From Phaeoceros laevis (lineage: Eukaryota > Anthocerotophyta > Anthocerotopsida > Notothyladales), in assembly GCA_049999765.1 (NCBI GenBank), contig JBNGIQ010007204.1, forward strand, positions 40,935 through 96,358: a stretch of DNA of 55,424 nucleotides, given 5' to 3'. This document shows, piece after piece, positions 19,475 to 30,959 of the stretch. The notes under the pieces were generated by a model that was not told the DNA's origin, made no database searches, and saw only the letters and a list, made by a program, of their open reading frames with translations. The translations under genes were made by a program, and so were the position numbers. How positions within the stretch are numbered: position 1 is the stretch's first letter; each line of letters begins with the position of its first letter.

Positions 19475-21464
19475 ATGCGTGAACAGCACGGAGCAACTCT
19501 CCAACCTGGAGTAGTAACCAGACTGCAGCTGAGGCGGAGTTTGGAGAAGCTCCTCTTCGGACGCTCCTCGCAGGCAATCTCGGTCACCACGGTGTCGCCG
19601 GATTCCACATCACAGTCGGAAGAAGAAATCAGTGGACACTCAAGCTCGACCTCCGCGACCTCTGCGCCTGTCGACTCTGAATCCACCGCGCAACATTCAA
19701 TGGACGCTCACACAGATCTATTGGACGGCCAATACGCATCCCAGGAACCAGACGGGGATGACCTCCTGCCAGGCTATGGACAACCAGTACCACGATGGGG
19801 AGGCGGTTACACAACACGGTCAGAAACCCAGCACAACACACAGAATCAAGACGCGCAGCAGTGGTAAGACCTCACCGTGCCAACAACTCTCAATTTCCCT
19901 CCTTCTCCAAGGTCCAACCGATGCAATGTTCATAGTCACTCAACATAAGCCCGACCTTCACTCACCGAATGTTATGTTGCCTGCTAAGGACCAGTTCAGG
20001 GGAAGGCCCTGTTTTGGCGTGGCAAGGACTAAGTGCGCATCAAGTAGACCCCCACCGCAAGGGTACCCGGCTAATTACAGAAGAATACCTGCAGGCAAGG
20101 TACCTCTCCATGCCGGAGAGCGATCAAAGATACACCACTGCGGAGGAAACAGATGGGAAGATGCAGACCAACTGGCATTGTTGAAACTGGAAACAGATGG
20201 GAAGATGCACGACCAGCTGGCAGAATTGAAACTGGAGCTTCTCCAACTCATGGAGGAGTCAAAGACAACACTACGAAAGCAGTGGCAAGATGAGGTGGCA
20301 GCTCTCCAGGCCCAAATGACGGCTCTTCAGGCAGAGAACACACATCTCGTGGACAAAGCAGCAACACTGGAGAAGAGAGTAGTGGATCCAAGGGTTGTTA
20401 GTCAGCTCTAGCAGAACGTGTCCAACCTGGACAACAACATCACGTTCCTCAAAAAGGCTATGGATGACAGAAGAAGCACGGACATCACTACCCCTCAACA
20501 GCTTCACTTTGGAGAACGCAATGTGGATGTCCAAGCCAGAATGGCTACTCAAGGGAGCCCGGAAAGAAGAGACCCCAAGAGGAGGTTGTCATACCTGCCA
20601 GGGTCGTCGGATAAACTCACACTAGTGACCTCTCCGGCAAGAGGGAATGTGCAGACCATACCTACGACAGCTGGACACTTGGGAACCCGGAGCGGGGAGA
20701 AACATGCGCTTCAACACGCCAGCCCGGTCAAGCAGGCTCTTTTAGCGGCTACTGCATCAGCAGGTAAAGGGAAGAACGCAGTTGTAGCCTCGCTTCCTGG
20801 GACCAGCTCCCCTAGGCCACCTACTTGGCACAGGAGAAGCCAGGAGCAGGCCACGAGTTCAGCATTCGTCACAGCCGCCGACTTTGCCAAGGCAAGTCAT
20901 GCACAACTCCGTGAACCTGTCATGACCAGTCAGCAAACTCAAATTCAGCTGCCACCTACGCCTGAGGAGATAGCATTGTTCTCTACCAATCTGCGCAGAT
21001 TCTTTGAGCCCATGGCTTTTGTGTATGACAGAGAGAAGCTGGACTCATGGAGAGATTGGAATGTCAGGCTCAACGGCTTTTGGGAGGCACCGGACGAAGT
21101 GGATAATATAGAGCTCACCGAAAGGAGGGTCAAGCCGTGGTTCCAGGAACACTATCAATATGACATTAGTAAGATATTCGGGATTTGGAGATCCCCGGTT
21201 TGCAGAGACAAATGGGGCCAGGGTGCAAACAAAATCAAGGATAGAGACGAGATGGAAGGTCCCTTCTTCAAATATCCTAGGAGCATTATCATCAAACTCA
21301 AGACAATTGACTTTGCAAGAGAATTTCTGGCGATGGACAAGATGGTACATGCTGCAAATAAGAAGATCCGTATCACAGTAGACCTCAGCTACTACGAATG
21401 GAGGAGAAAGCATGGCTTAGTTGATAATGGGCAGTCAGGAGGGTTACCACCACCACGCTTTTGA
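19475..21464 (+). pseudogene. LINE ORF1: coiled coil plus L1-type RRM
   Basis: The N-terminal part (frame at 19475-19867) is acidic and Ser-rich. A GTAAGA donor-like site follows CAGCAGTG at about 19865, but an intron is not required. Coding resumes in the frame through LITEEYLQARYLSMPESD, then shifts frame near 20165 inside a 45-bp direct duplication (ETDGKM, DQLA, LKLE occurs twice; the first copy lacks one base). A long heptad-repeat coiled coil spans 20180-20400 and is cut by TAG 20409 in place of a probable Gln codon. The frame continues through a linker to the RRM (NVRLNGFWEAPDEVDN, PRSIIIKLKTIDFAREFL) and the basic C-terminal strand (KIRITVDLSYYEWRRK). ORF1 proteins of this type trimerise and bind element RNA. 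This copy cannot be translated whole. Confidence 0.85.
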
Positions 21465-21614
21465 CAATCACAGCAAGCCGGAAGGCAGGAGTCTCTCACC
21501 TGGCCACACCCGGCATGGCCAAGTCCAGAAGGACAACAAAATGATGGAGTATCCAATGTCGAGACAGAGCAACCATGGGTCAGTGGACCGCAGGAGGGAA
21601 CAACCCTGCAGTCC

Positions 21615-24600
21615 ATGCAAAGGATTAGTAGTAGAAGAAACTCTGGAAATGGAGCCATCAGTATAGAAGGAACAGTAGACGAACTTCCTGCAGGAGCAGT
21701 AACAGGAAGTTCGGTGGAAGTACAGACACCACCATCACTGCAGCAGCAGCAGCGGACAAGCACAAGTGGAGTTGGTGGCAGGCATGGGGACGAGCGCTCA
21801 GAAGGGGCTGGAGGAGGGGAACAAGCACTTCCGCCCCAAGGACCAGCTGCCAGGGTCGTTAACATTACTGCTTGGAACTGCAACAATTACACCAACAATA
21901 AGTTTTTGGATGTCACGACGAGACACAAAAATCTGGATGTCATCGGTTTTATAGAAAGCAAAGAAGTGGAGCTTGTAGACCCTATGATACCGGGGTATGT
22001 GCACTTTGGAATCGGAGGATCTACAAAACACCTCAAGCAGGAAGTCAGGAGTAAGGCAAGAAGCACGAGGTCTAGGACAACGGCTGGATGCATAGGAGGT
22101 ATTAAGATCCTGGTCAAGCAGGAACTGGCCAGCAGGGTTCGGGTAGAAAAAGAAGGGTCTTACAAACATTTTGTATCCATATCCCTTAGGGGGGATAATA
22201 TTCAATATACTGTGATATTTGCGTATATCCCACATAAGACCTGTAAAATGCATGGAAAGAGAGGAGCACAGGAGCTCTTCGCAGAGCTCAGCCAGCACAT
22301 CTCCGACAGGAAACAGAATGGCCCAGTCTTCCTCATAGGTGACCTGAACGCCAGGACCAGAGGGCAACAGCCTGATCCCTCACGACTATATCCCAGGAAA
22401 ACAGAGGATCACAATGACGGAGAACATGACGTACCTGTGCTTTTGTTGCTAAGAGCCAATGACATGATAATTTTGAATGGAACTACAATGTTCCCAGATA
22501 CTTGGGGGAATACATTCCACAAAGCAGGAAGGGCTACCACGCTTGATTAACTGTGCTGCACAAGAAGTGATGCAAGGCATGTGAGGTCATTCCAGATTGC
22601 GAAAAAACTTGACAAGTCAGATCATAGGTTGTTGAAGATATGTATCTCGATGGAGCACCACAAAGATGTGGTCCAGTGCAGACCAAGGCTCACAAAGCTG
22701 AAGGCTAAGAGGATTACAATCCTACCCAGCAGGGAGGAAAAGTTGGCGAAAGAAATCAACAGCCTGATGGAGCAGTTTGGGGGAAACAAGAAGCTCTGGG
22801 ATAAAGCATCCAAGAAAGTGGCATCTCAGATGAAGAGAAATCTCATTAGGACCGCCAAACAACATCGGACCAAGCCCAAGAAGGCTAACAACAGAGAAAC
22901 GATTCTGCCACCCAGGTACAACAAGACGTGTCAGCAGCTAAGGGAAAGGATTCAGCAACTGGTGGATAAGGGGGAGGAAGGCTCACCGATGTATAAGACA
23001 TTGAAGCAGAAGCACATGCATTTATGTAGGGCAAAGAAGAGGTCATTCCAACGTAAGAAGGACGAGAACATCATGGACCTCTTGCAAAAGAAGCCAAAGG
23101 ATTTTTGGAATATAGTCAAAACAAACAGACCTCACCTGGCAATTACGGATCTGGCTGTGTGGAGAACGTACGGAGAACATCTATACAATTCCATCCAACC
23201 CCAGCACACTGCTGCTAGCAGGCTAAGGGACCATGACGGCATTGATTACTTCGACAGGGACCTGGTTGAACAAGCTATTAGGAGCCTTAAACGTGGGAAG
23301 TCGGGAGATGAAGAAGGTTTAAGTGCAGAAATTCTGAAACTCCTAAAGAACACAGCCTTGGTTGATGTGATGCAGAAGCTGTTCAACAAAATTGTTGAAG
23401 AAGGACAATTGCCGCTAGCCTGGGGGAAGAGTATTTCAGTTCCACTGCACAAGAGAGAAGACACGATGATCACAGACAACTACAGAACGATTGTGATAAA
23501 TAGTATCTTCCACAAGGTGATGTCAAAGTGCATGGAAATCAAACTCAGAGGGCTCAAACTGCAGAAGCCGAATACGGTACAGGCAGGATTCAGAAGAAAA
23601 TTCAGATGTACGGACCATATCTTTTTGCTGAGAACAGTGACGGAGGCAATGAAACTTAGAAAGAGGACGTTGCATTGTTGTTTCATAGACTTCTCCAAGG
23701 CTTTTGACACGATCCCGAGGTCCATGCTTTGGAACACCTTAGAGGACCTCAAAGTTCCACAAGGATTAATCAGGGCAGTACAAATCCTCTATCAAACATG
23801 CCTAGTAAGGATCCAGGTACATGATCTCTTCACCACAAGCTTTCCATCTACAACCGGGGTAAAACAAGGGTGTCCTCTCAGCCCCTTGTTATTTTGCTTA
23901 TACATACAATCACTTCAAGATAGACTAGATGCAGATCCGGCCTGCAAGCCATTCACAGGGTTGGAGCTCACCAAAATCAGTTGTTTAATGTTTGCCGATG
24001 ACATCGTCCTGATCTCCACCAGAAAAACAGGGCTACAACGACAGTTAGACATCCTGTACATTTTCTGCATGGAGAAGTATCTCAAGGTTAGTATGCAGAA
24101 GACACAGTCAATGTCATTTGCCTGCAGAGCAGCAACAACGGCAGCATGGATACCTTTCATGTATGGAGACACTCCCATAGAACCAGTAAAGCACTACAAA
24201 TATATGGGAGTTGACTTCTACACGAACAGGCCATTTGCAACGGCAAGAAAGGATAAGCTCCAGAAGGCAACGGCTATGATGTGGGCAATGCAGGGTTTGC
24301 TGGTAGATATATATGTGTCCAACACGTCTGCAGTCATGCGAGTTTGGAAGGCTTGTGTAGTCACAAAGGCACTATACGGAGTGGAGGTTTGGGGCCAAGC
24401 TGCAGAACTGCGCATTGGGAAGAACTGAACAAGTTACAACTGCTGTTCTTCAAGCAGCACCTGGGAGTTAGACAGCAAACTTGCTCAGCAACCATTCTGG
24501 CAGAGTTGGGGGAGTTTACCCTAGGGATAGAGGCGTTTAAGAGAACAGGTCACTATATGCAACAAATTTGCAAGATGAAACCACACAGATTGCCTAGACA

Positions 24601-25189
24601 GGCGGCAGTCCTGGCATACCAAACGCAGCAGGATCTGAAACAAGGCTGGATGCATGGAGTCGAGAAATGGATGGGAAAGTGGGGGATAACCGGGGAGCGG
24701 TTGAGCCAGGAAGGCATAGAAGTGTTTGGGGATAATTCCATACAGAGAGCCTTCTTGACTAGAACCTGGGAAATGACGGCAATGATGCCAGATATGAACT
24801 ACTACAGAAGCAACATGCGATCTGGACCGAAATACGTAAGAGCTCAATACCTAACAGGAGTCTTTCCGAGGAGACAGCTAATCCACTTAGCACAGTTCAG
24901 GCTCAGGGCTCACAAGCTCAGGATAGTGGCAGACAGAGGGAACTTACAGAGGGAAGACAGAATTTGCACAAGATGTATAGCAGGCAAGGTGGATGATGAA
25001 CGGCATGCACTGTTCTCATGTTCGGCCTTCTCCGGAATCCGCGACAAGAATAAAGATACCATGGGATCTGCATGCTCTGTGAACCAGCTGATGACGGCAG
25101 AAGACCAGATGGCGGTAGGAAAACTAATCACGCAGCTCACAGTTAGGTTGCACCAGATTCAGAAAGAAGCTGGACGGCAGGACGATTAG
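21615..25189 (+). pseudogene. LINE ORF2: endonuclease, reverse transcriptase, zinc knuckle
   Basis: The endonuclease begins NITAWNCNN near 21865, with FIESK (catalytic Glu), LIGDLNAR (Asp/Asn) and SDHRLL (the final Asp-His). TAA 22548 replaces the residue after TTLD, where a Tyr is usual. The same frame continues into the reverse transcriptase: FIDFSKAFDTIPR, GVKQGCPLSP, CLMFADDIVLIS (FADD). Near 24420 the frame shifts by one base and continues as EELNKLQLLFFKQHLGV, and ends with a CCHC-like knuckle, CTRC then DERHALFSC. No RNase H domain is visible. Together these are the enzymes of target-primed reverse transcription. One nonsense codon and one frameshift make this copy non-autonomous. Confidence 0.9.
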
Positions 25190-25508
25190 CTAGGGAACCC
25201 GAGCGGAACTTTAAATGTAAGAAATAAGTTATTATATTCACGGTTCGGTTAACCGTTAAGAGAAAGGCCACAGGATAAAGACATGGACGCGAACGATAGA
25301 ATAAAAGATAAGTCCACTAAGTCCAGAAACCGAGTGAAAGCGCTAAATTGCCCAACTAGACGTTAACAAAACCTGCTAAACTGCCAGCTAATGGGGGGAG
25401 TAGTCGCAAGACTGCTCCACGCATTAGTCCACATCAAGAGGCAGCGCGCCCGATTCCCATGAGGAGTCGACTAAGCGTGACCACCCCATACTACTACTAC
25501 TACAAGTA
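25190..25508. other. No gene; LINE 3' flank
   Basis: The stretch is AT-rich, with GGTTCGGTTAACCG at about 25243 as a small imperfect palindrome. (CTA)n at about 25490-25506 is a short microsatellite. Confidence 0.4.
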
Positions 25509-25976
25509 GTGAATGCTCAAACGCAACAGAAACTACAGCAGTACTCACAAGAGACTCTACGATTTGCTCACACAAAGGCAACTATTCAGTTCCGGCTATC
25601 TGCGACGCCCTGGTCAAATCGCCACAAATGGGTTCAGGAGGCTAGAGACCTTACACCTCCTTGCCCCTTATGCAATGACCCAGTCTCAGATATTGAGTAT
25701 CACATGGTATTCACCTGCGATGAAACCACTGAAGTCAGGGCAAGGCACCTGGCCATTATCACAACTTCATATACACTTCTCTAGCTATACGACAATAGGC
25801 CAGCGCCAGTTGCAAGATTTATCCATGATCTTTCGGTCTTTATTCTCAAAGCATAGCCATCCGCTCACCCTACGTAAGCGCCCAATGATGCTTTACCACC
25901 ATCAGATCATGATCTCTCAGCATTGGATCAAGAGGATAGTTCAAATGAAGACCAGGATGCCGATACAATAGACACC
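25509..25976 (+). pseudogene. LINE ORF2 C-terminal fragment
   Basis: The frame at 25509-25784 includes TIQFRLSATPWSNRHKW and CPLCNDPVSDIEYHMVFTC, the Cys-rich C-terminal knuckle of a LINE ORF2, of a different family from the preceding element. Coding-like sequence continues in other frames to an acidic tail (SALDQEDSSNEDQDADTID) ending near 25976, with at least two stops between. No RT domain precedes it. Either the insertion was 5'-truncated, as is common for LINEs, or an older copy was partly deleted. Confidence 0.75.
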
Positions 25977-26451
25977 AATTACTCATGTAGACTATTGAAT
26001 TCGTTACCATTCCACATGAATCTACGATCTAGCTCTCACACATCAGGCTACAACTTGCGGGACACATTCACTCTTTTAGGTTGGATAGCCTATCATGACA
26101 TCGCTTATTGAAGCATTGTAAAACACTTGTATTTTGTAAACTTCGGGGCTCAAGGTCTCTTTCTGTATTTTCACTTTGGTCTACAGCAAATCACTACCCA
26201 GCATCTACGAATACACAAATACGATTAAACGATCTCACCAGACATTGCCCCTTCAGAACACTACAAATCCTCCTTTATGAGACAAACGACCACTGAACAA
26301 AATTCAAGCAATACACAAGGACATACCTTGCTGCATTTGTGACAATCCCAATAAGACGCTCTTGTAGTACCTTCAACAGATATAAACCAATGTCATTCCC
26401 ACTAAGCACTCCCTCAGCATCTATAGACTATTCACCGGATTTCTATGTTTC
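25977..26451. other. No recognisable gene
   Basis: AT-rich with short frames only. It lies downstream of the LINE fragment on + and downstream of the possible minus-strand exon at 26452. Confidence 0.4.
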
Positions 26452-26652
26452 TTACTTCGAGGTTGATTGCCCATCCACTGGCTTGGCTTCATTCTCGAAC
26501 TCAAGCGCCAGCGCATCGTCGTCCTCAGCCTCCTCAGCATCCACTGACGATAGCTTGTCAGTTGTTTTGATGTTCCATATCCCTGAAGCACCAGTCATCT
26601 TCATGGCTTTGGTGATTTTTTCGAATCTTTTCAAGGCAGCGAAACAACAGGG
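26452..26652 (-). other. Possible 3' exon of an unknown minus-strand gene
   Basis: The minus strand reads AALKRFEKITKAMKMTGASG, then IWNIKTTDKLSSVDAEEAED and an acidic tail to a stop at 26452. The composition, a basic helix followed by an acidic tail, looks like a genuine C-terminus. An in-frame TAA lies just upstream at about 26664, and no clear acceptor is placed. No family recognised. If real it could be spliced to the exon at 27633-27896. Confidence 0.3.
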
Positions 26653-27632
26653 AACTTACAAAAATCAATACACATTGTCCTTTGGGATGACTACTAGACC
26701 AGACTGACAGTACCTGGCACCCCGTCCTAGTTGCTTGCAATTTAGTGACTGCCCAGTCTACTTTTAACTACAATACGCTGATGTCTGATGTCATGTCATG
26801 TGAGGGCTGGCTTTCCACACGAAACACCAAAACCAGGCAGTCCAAAGGCTGACAAGGGTTACGGAGTGTTCATAGCATCCTGCAGGAATGTAGACAGCAA
26901 ACGTTTCGCCAATACAGACAATTAGAATAGCCTTTTATAATGAATCCCTCCAGCAGAATCAAAGACAATTCAACTTAACACATCATTCTCAGCAGCTTCC
27001 AGTTGGCGCTGATAAAACATGAGACTACAATACCTCAACTCAGATGAATGATTCGGACTATAGTCACACTCTGCTTACTGAATTTCGATGTTGAAGTTTA
27101 CTATATCCAACTGCCAATCCGCAAGAGTTTTACAGCAAAGCCCAAGAAACATCTGAAGAAACCATTGCCTACCACTGAAGCAGCATCTCCTATTTGCTGA
27201 ATTTCGATGTTCAACATCGAAATTTACTATATCCACCTGCAAGTCCGGAACAGTTTTACAGCAAAGTCAGAAACCAAGGACAGCCCAAGTGTTCGAAATT
27301 CTTTACCATACCCACATCTGAAGAAACACTTGCCGCTCACTGAAGCCGCATCTCCTGTTTGCAGGAGCCTAAACACTAACTACTGAGCTTCAACACTCCC
27401 TATTCGATCCCGAAAGGCAGATAGCGTGAGCATCATGATTTGCAAGGCAGGCCACGAAAGTCAAGGTTGATAAGCAGCAGAAGGAAAAAAGAGGTCCTCC
27501 CGAGCACATCCTGCTCTCTTCGGATGCTCATCCCCCTTGGATGCTGGCTGCTCGCCACAATTCAGAACTACTTCATCACAACATAGACCAACCAGTGTTC
27601 GAATGTTCCTACCTTCCTAGAGCAGAGGCAGA
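26653..27632. other. Non-coding, partly duplicated AT-rich sequence
   Basis: No open frame of note. It contains the duplicated block and palindrome described separately at 27078-27365. Confidence 0.4.
27078..27365 (+). repeat. Imperfect tandem duplication with a 12-bp-arm palindrome
   Basis: The order GAATTTCGATGTT, TTTACTATATCCA, AGTTTTACAGCAAAG, CATCTGAAGAAAC, CATCTCCT occurs twice, about 120 bp apart at its start, with the second copy expanded. The second copy opens with a palindrome: AATTTCGATGTT (27200-27211), one C, AACATCGAAATT (27213-27224). Confidence 0.8.
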
Positions 27633-27896
27633 CTAGGGCACAAAAGTTTGCCCAGGGACCAGCTTCCAACGATTTAATCTCTGGGGCCGGCCAACCTCAG
27701 CTGCCGCCCTTCTGCATACCATCCAACCCGCTGCTGCTGTTGCTGCAGATGCTGCACCGCATGCATTACTTCTAGCCATCAGACTTCGAGGCAAGCAGCC
27801 GCAGTGAACGAGCTGCGGTGAACACACCGCGTCGCTTGCCTGTGAAGACAATCGACCTGAATCTACAAAAATCTTTTGATTAAATATACGCCGCAT
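27633..27896 (-). other. Possible first exon encoding an organelle-targeting peptide
   Basis: An 87-aa minus-strand frame starts MRRIFNQKIFVDSGRL and is rich in Arg, Ser and Ala, with few acidic residues (AACGAASAATAAAGW in the middle), as expected of a mitochondrial or chloroplast transit peptide. A possible donor (AAGCTG, GTCCCT) lies near 27666. Nothing recognisable follows, and the translation could be chance. If real, its downstream exon may be the one ending at 26452. Confidence 0.25.
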
Positions 27897-28344
27897 CGTG
27901 ATGACTGTGTGCTTCTAGTGCGCTCGAGCAGGAGGAAATGACGCTAGGTAGAGGGAGACTAGATGCCAGTTACATTCAAAAACGGGCGGCATGCCTGTGG
28001 CGCCCATTTATAAGGCTTTTATAGACTACCTTCATCTCACAAACCGTTGTTTAGCAGTTCGAGTCACAAAACATCTTTATGGAAGTTTATGCCCAAACGT
28101 TACAAACGCGTTTCCGGCATGCCTGTCGGGGCAATAGACAAACCCTTCTCCTTGTCTTCAAATCTTTTCTGAGTGGCGGTTGCCATTGCATTCTCCATTC
28201 ACTGCCCCCATACATAAAACGTCAAGACATGCTTCCCCAACTTCTGCTTCTGTCCTACCAGACGCACAGATTCTCTGGCAACAGATGCCACTGAAACCAT
28301 GTGTATGCCAATATGAGTTATACTCAGCATTTTCTGACCGGTAA
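27897..28344. other. No recognisable gene
   Basis: This is the left flank of the nested Copia elements. The last five bases (GGTAA, 28340-28344) nearly match the right flank of element B (GCTAA, 41808-41812) and are its probable target duplication. Confidence 0.5.
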
Positions 28345-28574
28345 TGTTTAAACGTGCGTAGATGTGACAAACATATGAATGCTACGCAAGCTTGAGCATA
28401 GACGTAGAAGTGTCGCGTGTGTTGATTGATTACAATGGTCGCATGAACGACCTTACAGTTCATAGGACAGATAACTACCATAACCGTCTGACTAGACTTA
28501 AACCATATTGATTATGTAACCTAACACTAGTTGCGGCATGAACCTAAATATATACATGAACCGTGCCTAAACCT
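28345..28574 (-). repeat. Distal part of element B 3' LTR
   Basis: It matches 41564 onward of the 5' LTR almost base for base, from TGTTTAAACGTGCG to GTGCCTAAACCT, where element A begins. The remaining LTR bases are found after element A at 35181-35193. Confidence 0.93.
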
Positions 28575-28835
28575 TAAAAGTAAATAGAGGTAGAATTAAT
28601 AGCCAGCCTTATTTCCATATTAAATAGGCTAAATAGAAATATAAATAAACTAACGGACACATATGAATCGCCAAGATTCATATGGTCGTCATGAAATGTC
28701 AACCGACACATGTCACGGGACGGGACCCCCCTAACGGTCGTGTCCTCACACACGCTTTTAAGCGGCCACACGGGCACGCACAACTTAATCGTTTCTTTAT
28801 GCAATCTCTCTCTGCCACGATCCTATGTTTCTAGA
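28575..28835 (+). repeat. Element A 5' LTR
   Basis: 261 bp, nearly identical to 34916-35175. It contains a perfect inverted repeat, CATATGAATC-gccaa-GATTCATATG, at 28660-28684. The LTR end CTAGA abuts the primer-binding site. Confidence 0.93.
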
Positions 28836-28848
28836 TGGTATCAGAGCT
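28836..28848 (+). promoter_or_regulatory. Element A primer-binding site (tRNA-iMet)
   Basis: TGGTATCAGAGCT matches the complement of the plant initiator Met-tRNA 3' end, as in most Copia elements, and lies directly after the 5' LTR. Confidence 0.92.
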
Positions 28849-28977
28849 AAGGAATAGACTGCACCGTGCCGCCTGCTAACAGATGCGAGATCTGCAAAAG
28901 CATCTGCTGCATCAGAAATCTCAAACATGAAGATTTTCGATCCCTGATTGCAGCGCTGAGGATTTCATTGATCAGGA

Positions 28978-29727
28978 TTGGCGACATGGCGAGTACCTTC
29001 TTGGCAGAGGCTGTGTACCATTACTACAGCTGAATATTGCGAGATGCCGAGGTGCCGTGGGAGCAGAAACAAGGCGCGTTCAGGTTGGCCCGGACAGCAA
29101 TCTGGAAAATTTCCTGTGGAAAGACCGCAAACACACCAGGATCGGTACTTGAGTGATACAATCTTGTTACCTTGTGAGCGCGAGGCAAGGCGCACTCGGA
29201 TCAAAGAAACTGGTGTGGTGTTTGATCGTTTCCCACAGTGCGAAGTTTGCGTCTTTCGTGGTAGTGACACTCGCATTCCATCACGCCCATTGCACCCAAA
29301 GCCTGTGGTATCTGATTCAGTGGCACAACTCAAAATGAGGATTAGTAGGGAGATTCGTTATTCAAAGGCTATTGCTGGATAGGGCTCCCAGAAATTCGTC
29401 AAGAAACCCCTGTGCAGCGACTGTGCTAACGATTCCCATTTCCCTACACCCACTGAGCATTTGCTAGGAGAAATCCATGACCTAGTCATAGCACAGGCAG
29501 ATAACACTAAGGAAGCTTTGGAACACATCTCAGATAGAATCAAGGATGTCAATAGATCCATAGAACTTCTGTCACAGCATCTTACGTTACTTTGGTACAG
29601 AAAATCTGTGGATTCATCAATTCAAGGCTACCCAACACAAGACTTCCTCAATATGGTAGGGACAAAGAAGGATGCTATGAGCAGTGTGGAACCAACCTGC
29701 AGTACAGAGACCCCTCCGGTCTTTTGA
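28978..29727 (+). pseudogene. Element A pre-gag segment with coiled coil
   Basis: Two coding-like pieces lie between the primer-binding site and gag. 28978-29382 is basic and contains FPQCEVCVFRGSDTRIPSR. 29461-29727 contains HLLGEIHDLVIAQADNTKEA and RIKDVNRSIELLSQHL, a clear heptad coiled coil. A stop at 29380-29382 separates them; the frame from the first piece gives KKPLCSDCANDSHFPTP into the second in a shifted phase. An equivalent coiled-coil ORF is found at the same place in element B, so this is a shared accessory module, not random sequence. Its role is unknown; structural gag-like or regulatory functions are possible. Confidence 0.55.
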
Positions 29728-30945
29728 ATCTTTATGGCATCCGTTCATGTCATACAAAGACAAACATAATAAGATGCCATTGCGCAAGAGAGCTGGAAGG
29801 CTTAATCCGGATCTGTCTCTCCCTGCATTAGTTGTAGATCCACTAGGAATTTCACAGCATCCTGCTCAGTCATCATCATCGCAGGGTAGTTCCAACTTTG
29901 TACCTGCAAATTTACAGGCAGCTCAGTTAGCTCACATAGCCCAATCTACTTTAGTCCCACAACAAACACAGGCAGAGCAAGGGACACATGCGCCTGGTGC
30001 AGCACTAGCAGCACAGTTAATTAGCGCATTCAACACAATGGCTAATCCACAGAATGTCACAAACAACACGACTGTAAACAACATCAAAATTGATTTCAAG
30101 GAAAAGGATAAGTTCACGGGCTCCCAATTTGATATATGGTCATTAAGGGTTCAGACCATCTTAAAGGAACATGATTTATGGGATCTTGTTGACGGGACTT
30201 CCTTAAAACCTGCGCAAGGGTCAGCACCCGCTGACATTGCTGCATGGAACAAAAAGGACTTACGAGCACTCGGGGTTATCCAATCAGCGCTGGACGGGAC
30301 AATGATGCATCACACAAGGGATGCTGACTCCACCAAAGCTGTTTGGGATTCACTCTCTCAAGTATACCAAGTTGTAAATGGAACTTCGCTGGTATGCGCA
30401 ACCAGGGACTTCTACAACTGCAAAATGAAAGGAGAGTCAGTAGAGCAACATATAATCAAGTTCAGATCTCTAAGGTCGAAGCTTACCTCAAGCGGAACCA
30501 CAACATCTGAAATGCAAGCTGCCATTGCTCTTCTGCTATCCTTGCCTGAGAGTTACCGTACGTTCGTAAGCAACCATAGTACAACTCTTCACCAGATTGC
30601 ACTGGCCACTCCAGCAGGGCAGGCACCTGCAATAGCTCTCTCAGATCTTAAAGGTGCACTCCTTGAGGAGGAATCGACTCGACATACACTTAAGGGTACC
30701 AACTAAAGGCCCTAGGAGGCAACCTCCATGCCAGTCATGGCCGTCGAGTAGCACCAACACAAGCAGCAATGCTAACTATAAGAAGAGACCTGCTTCATCC
30801 CCTGCTAAGAAGGGGCCCTGCAACTGGTGCCAGATCCCTAGACATTAGGAGGCTGAGTGTAGGAAGAAGAAAGCTAACGAACCGAGGACAGCTCCTCCAG
30901 AGACCAATGTGGTACTTCGAAAGTCTAACACCATTCTTGCAGTCT
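29684..30945 (+). pseudogene. Element A Gag with broken zinc knuckle
   Basis: The open part, 29684-30706, encodes the Copia Gag core: IKIDFKEKDKFTGSQFDIWS, LKEHDLWDLVDGTS, VWDSLSQVYQ, KMKGESVEQHIIKF and LLLSLPESYRTF. Coding then shifts frame near 30690 to a basic region and the zinc knuckle CNWCQIPRH, where TAG 30845 replaces the usual Trp, followed by EAECRKKK. Gag forms the virus-like particle and binds element RNA. The frameshift and nonsense mean that only the N-terminal Gag part could be made. Confidence 0.85.
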
Positions 30946-30959
30946 GCTTGATCTCCTCT

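Larger units (their letters stand above)
19431..25189 (+). mobile_element. Nearly complete non-LTR (LINE) retrotransposon
   Basis: The order is ORF1 (Ser-rich N-terminus, coiled coil, RRM) then ORF2 (AP-type endonuclease, reverse transcriptase, C-terminal zinc knuckle), the layout of L1-like LINEs. Four lesions are visible: a one-base loss near 20165, TAG 20409, TAA 22548 and a frameshift near 24420. The 5' end is not defined. No poly(A) tail or target duplication is seen after 25189, so the boundaries given are those of the coding region. Confidence 0.9.

Noticed and set aside
15618-20411. Several in-frame TAG codons (15618, 15708, 20409), suggesting a recoded amber codon
   Set aside because: The expected residues differ (probably Tyr, Lys, Gln), TAA and TGA also interrupt frames, and the FPA-like gene uses TAG as its stop.
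21392-22367. Long minus-strand frames (164 and 189 aa)
   Set aside because: They are antisense shadows of the LINE ORF1/ORF2 coding region.
1-25189. Insertion of a giant-virus or bacterial DNA segment
   Set aside because: The genes have eukaryotic introns, and LINE parts are interspersed. No capsid, polymerase or packaging genes are seen.
28345-28574. A solo LTR unrelated to the element on the right
   Set aside because: The missing bases are found at 35181-35193 next to a polypurine tract, so it is the 3' LTR of element B.
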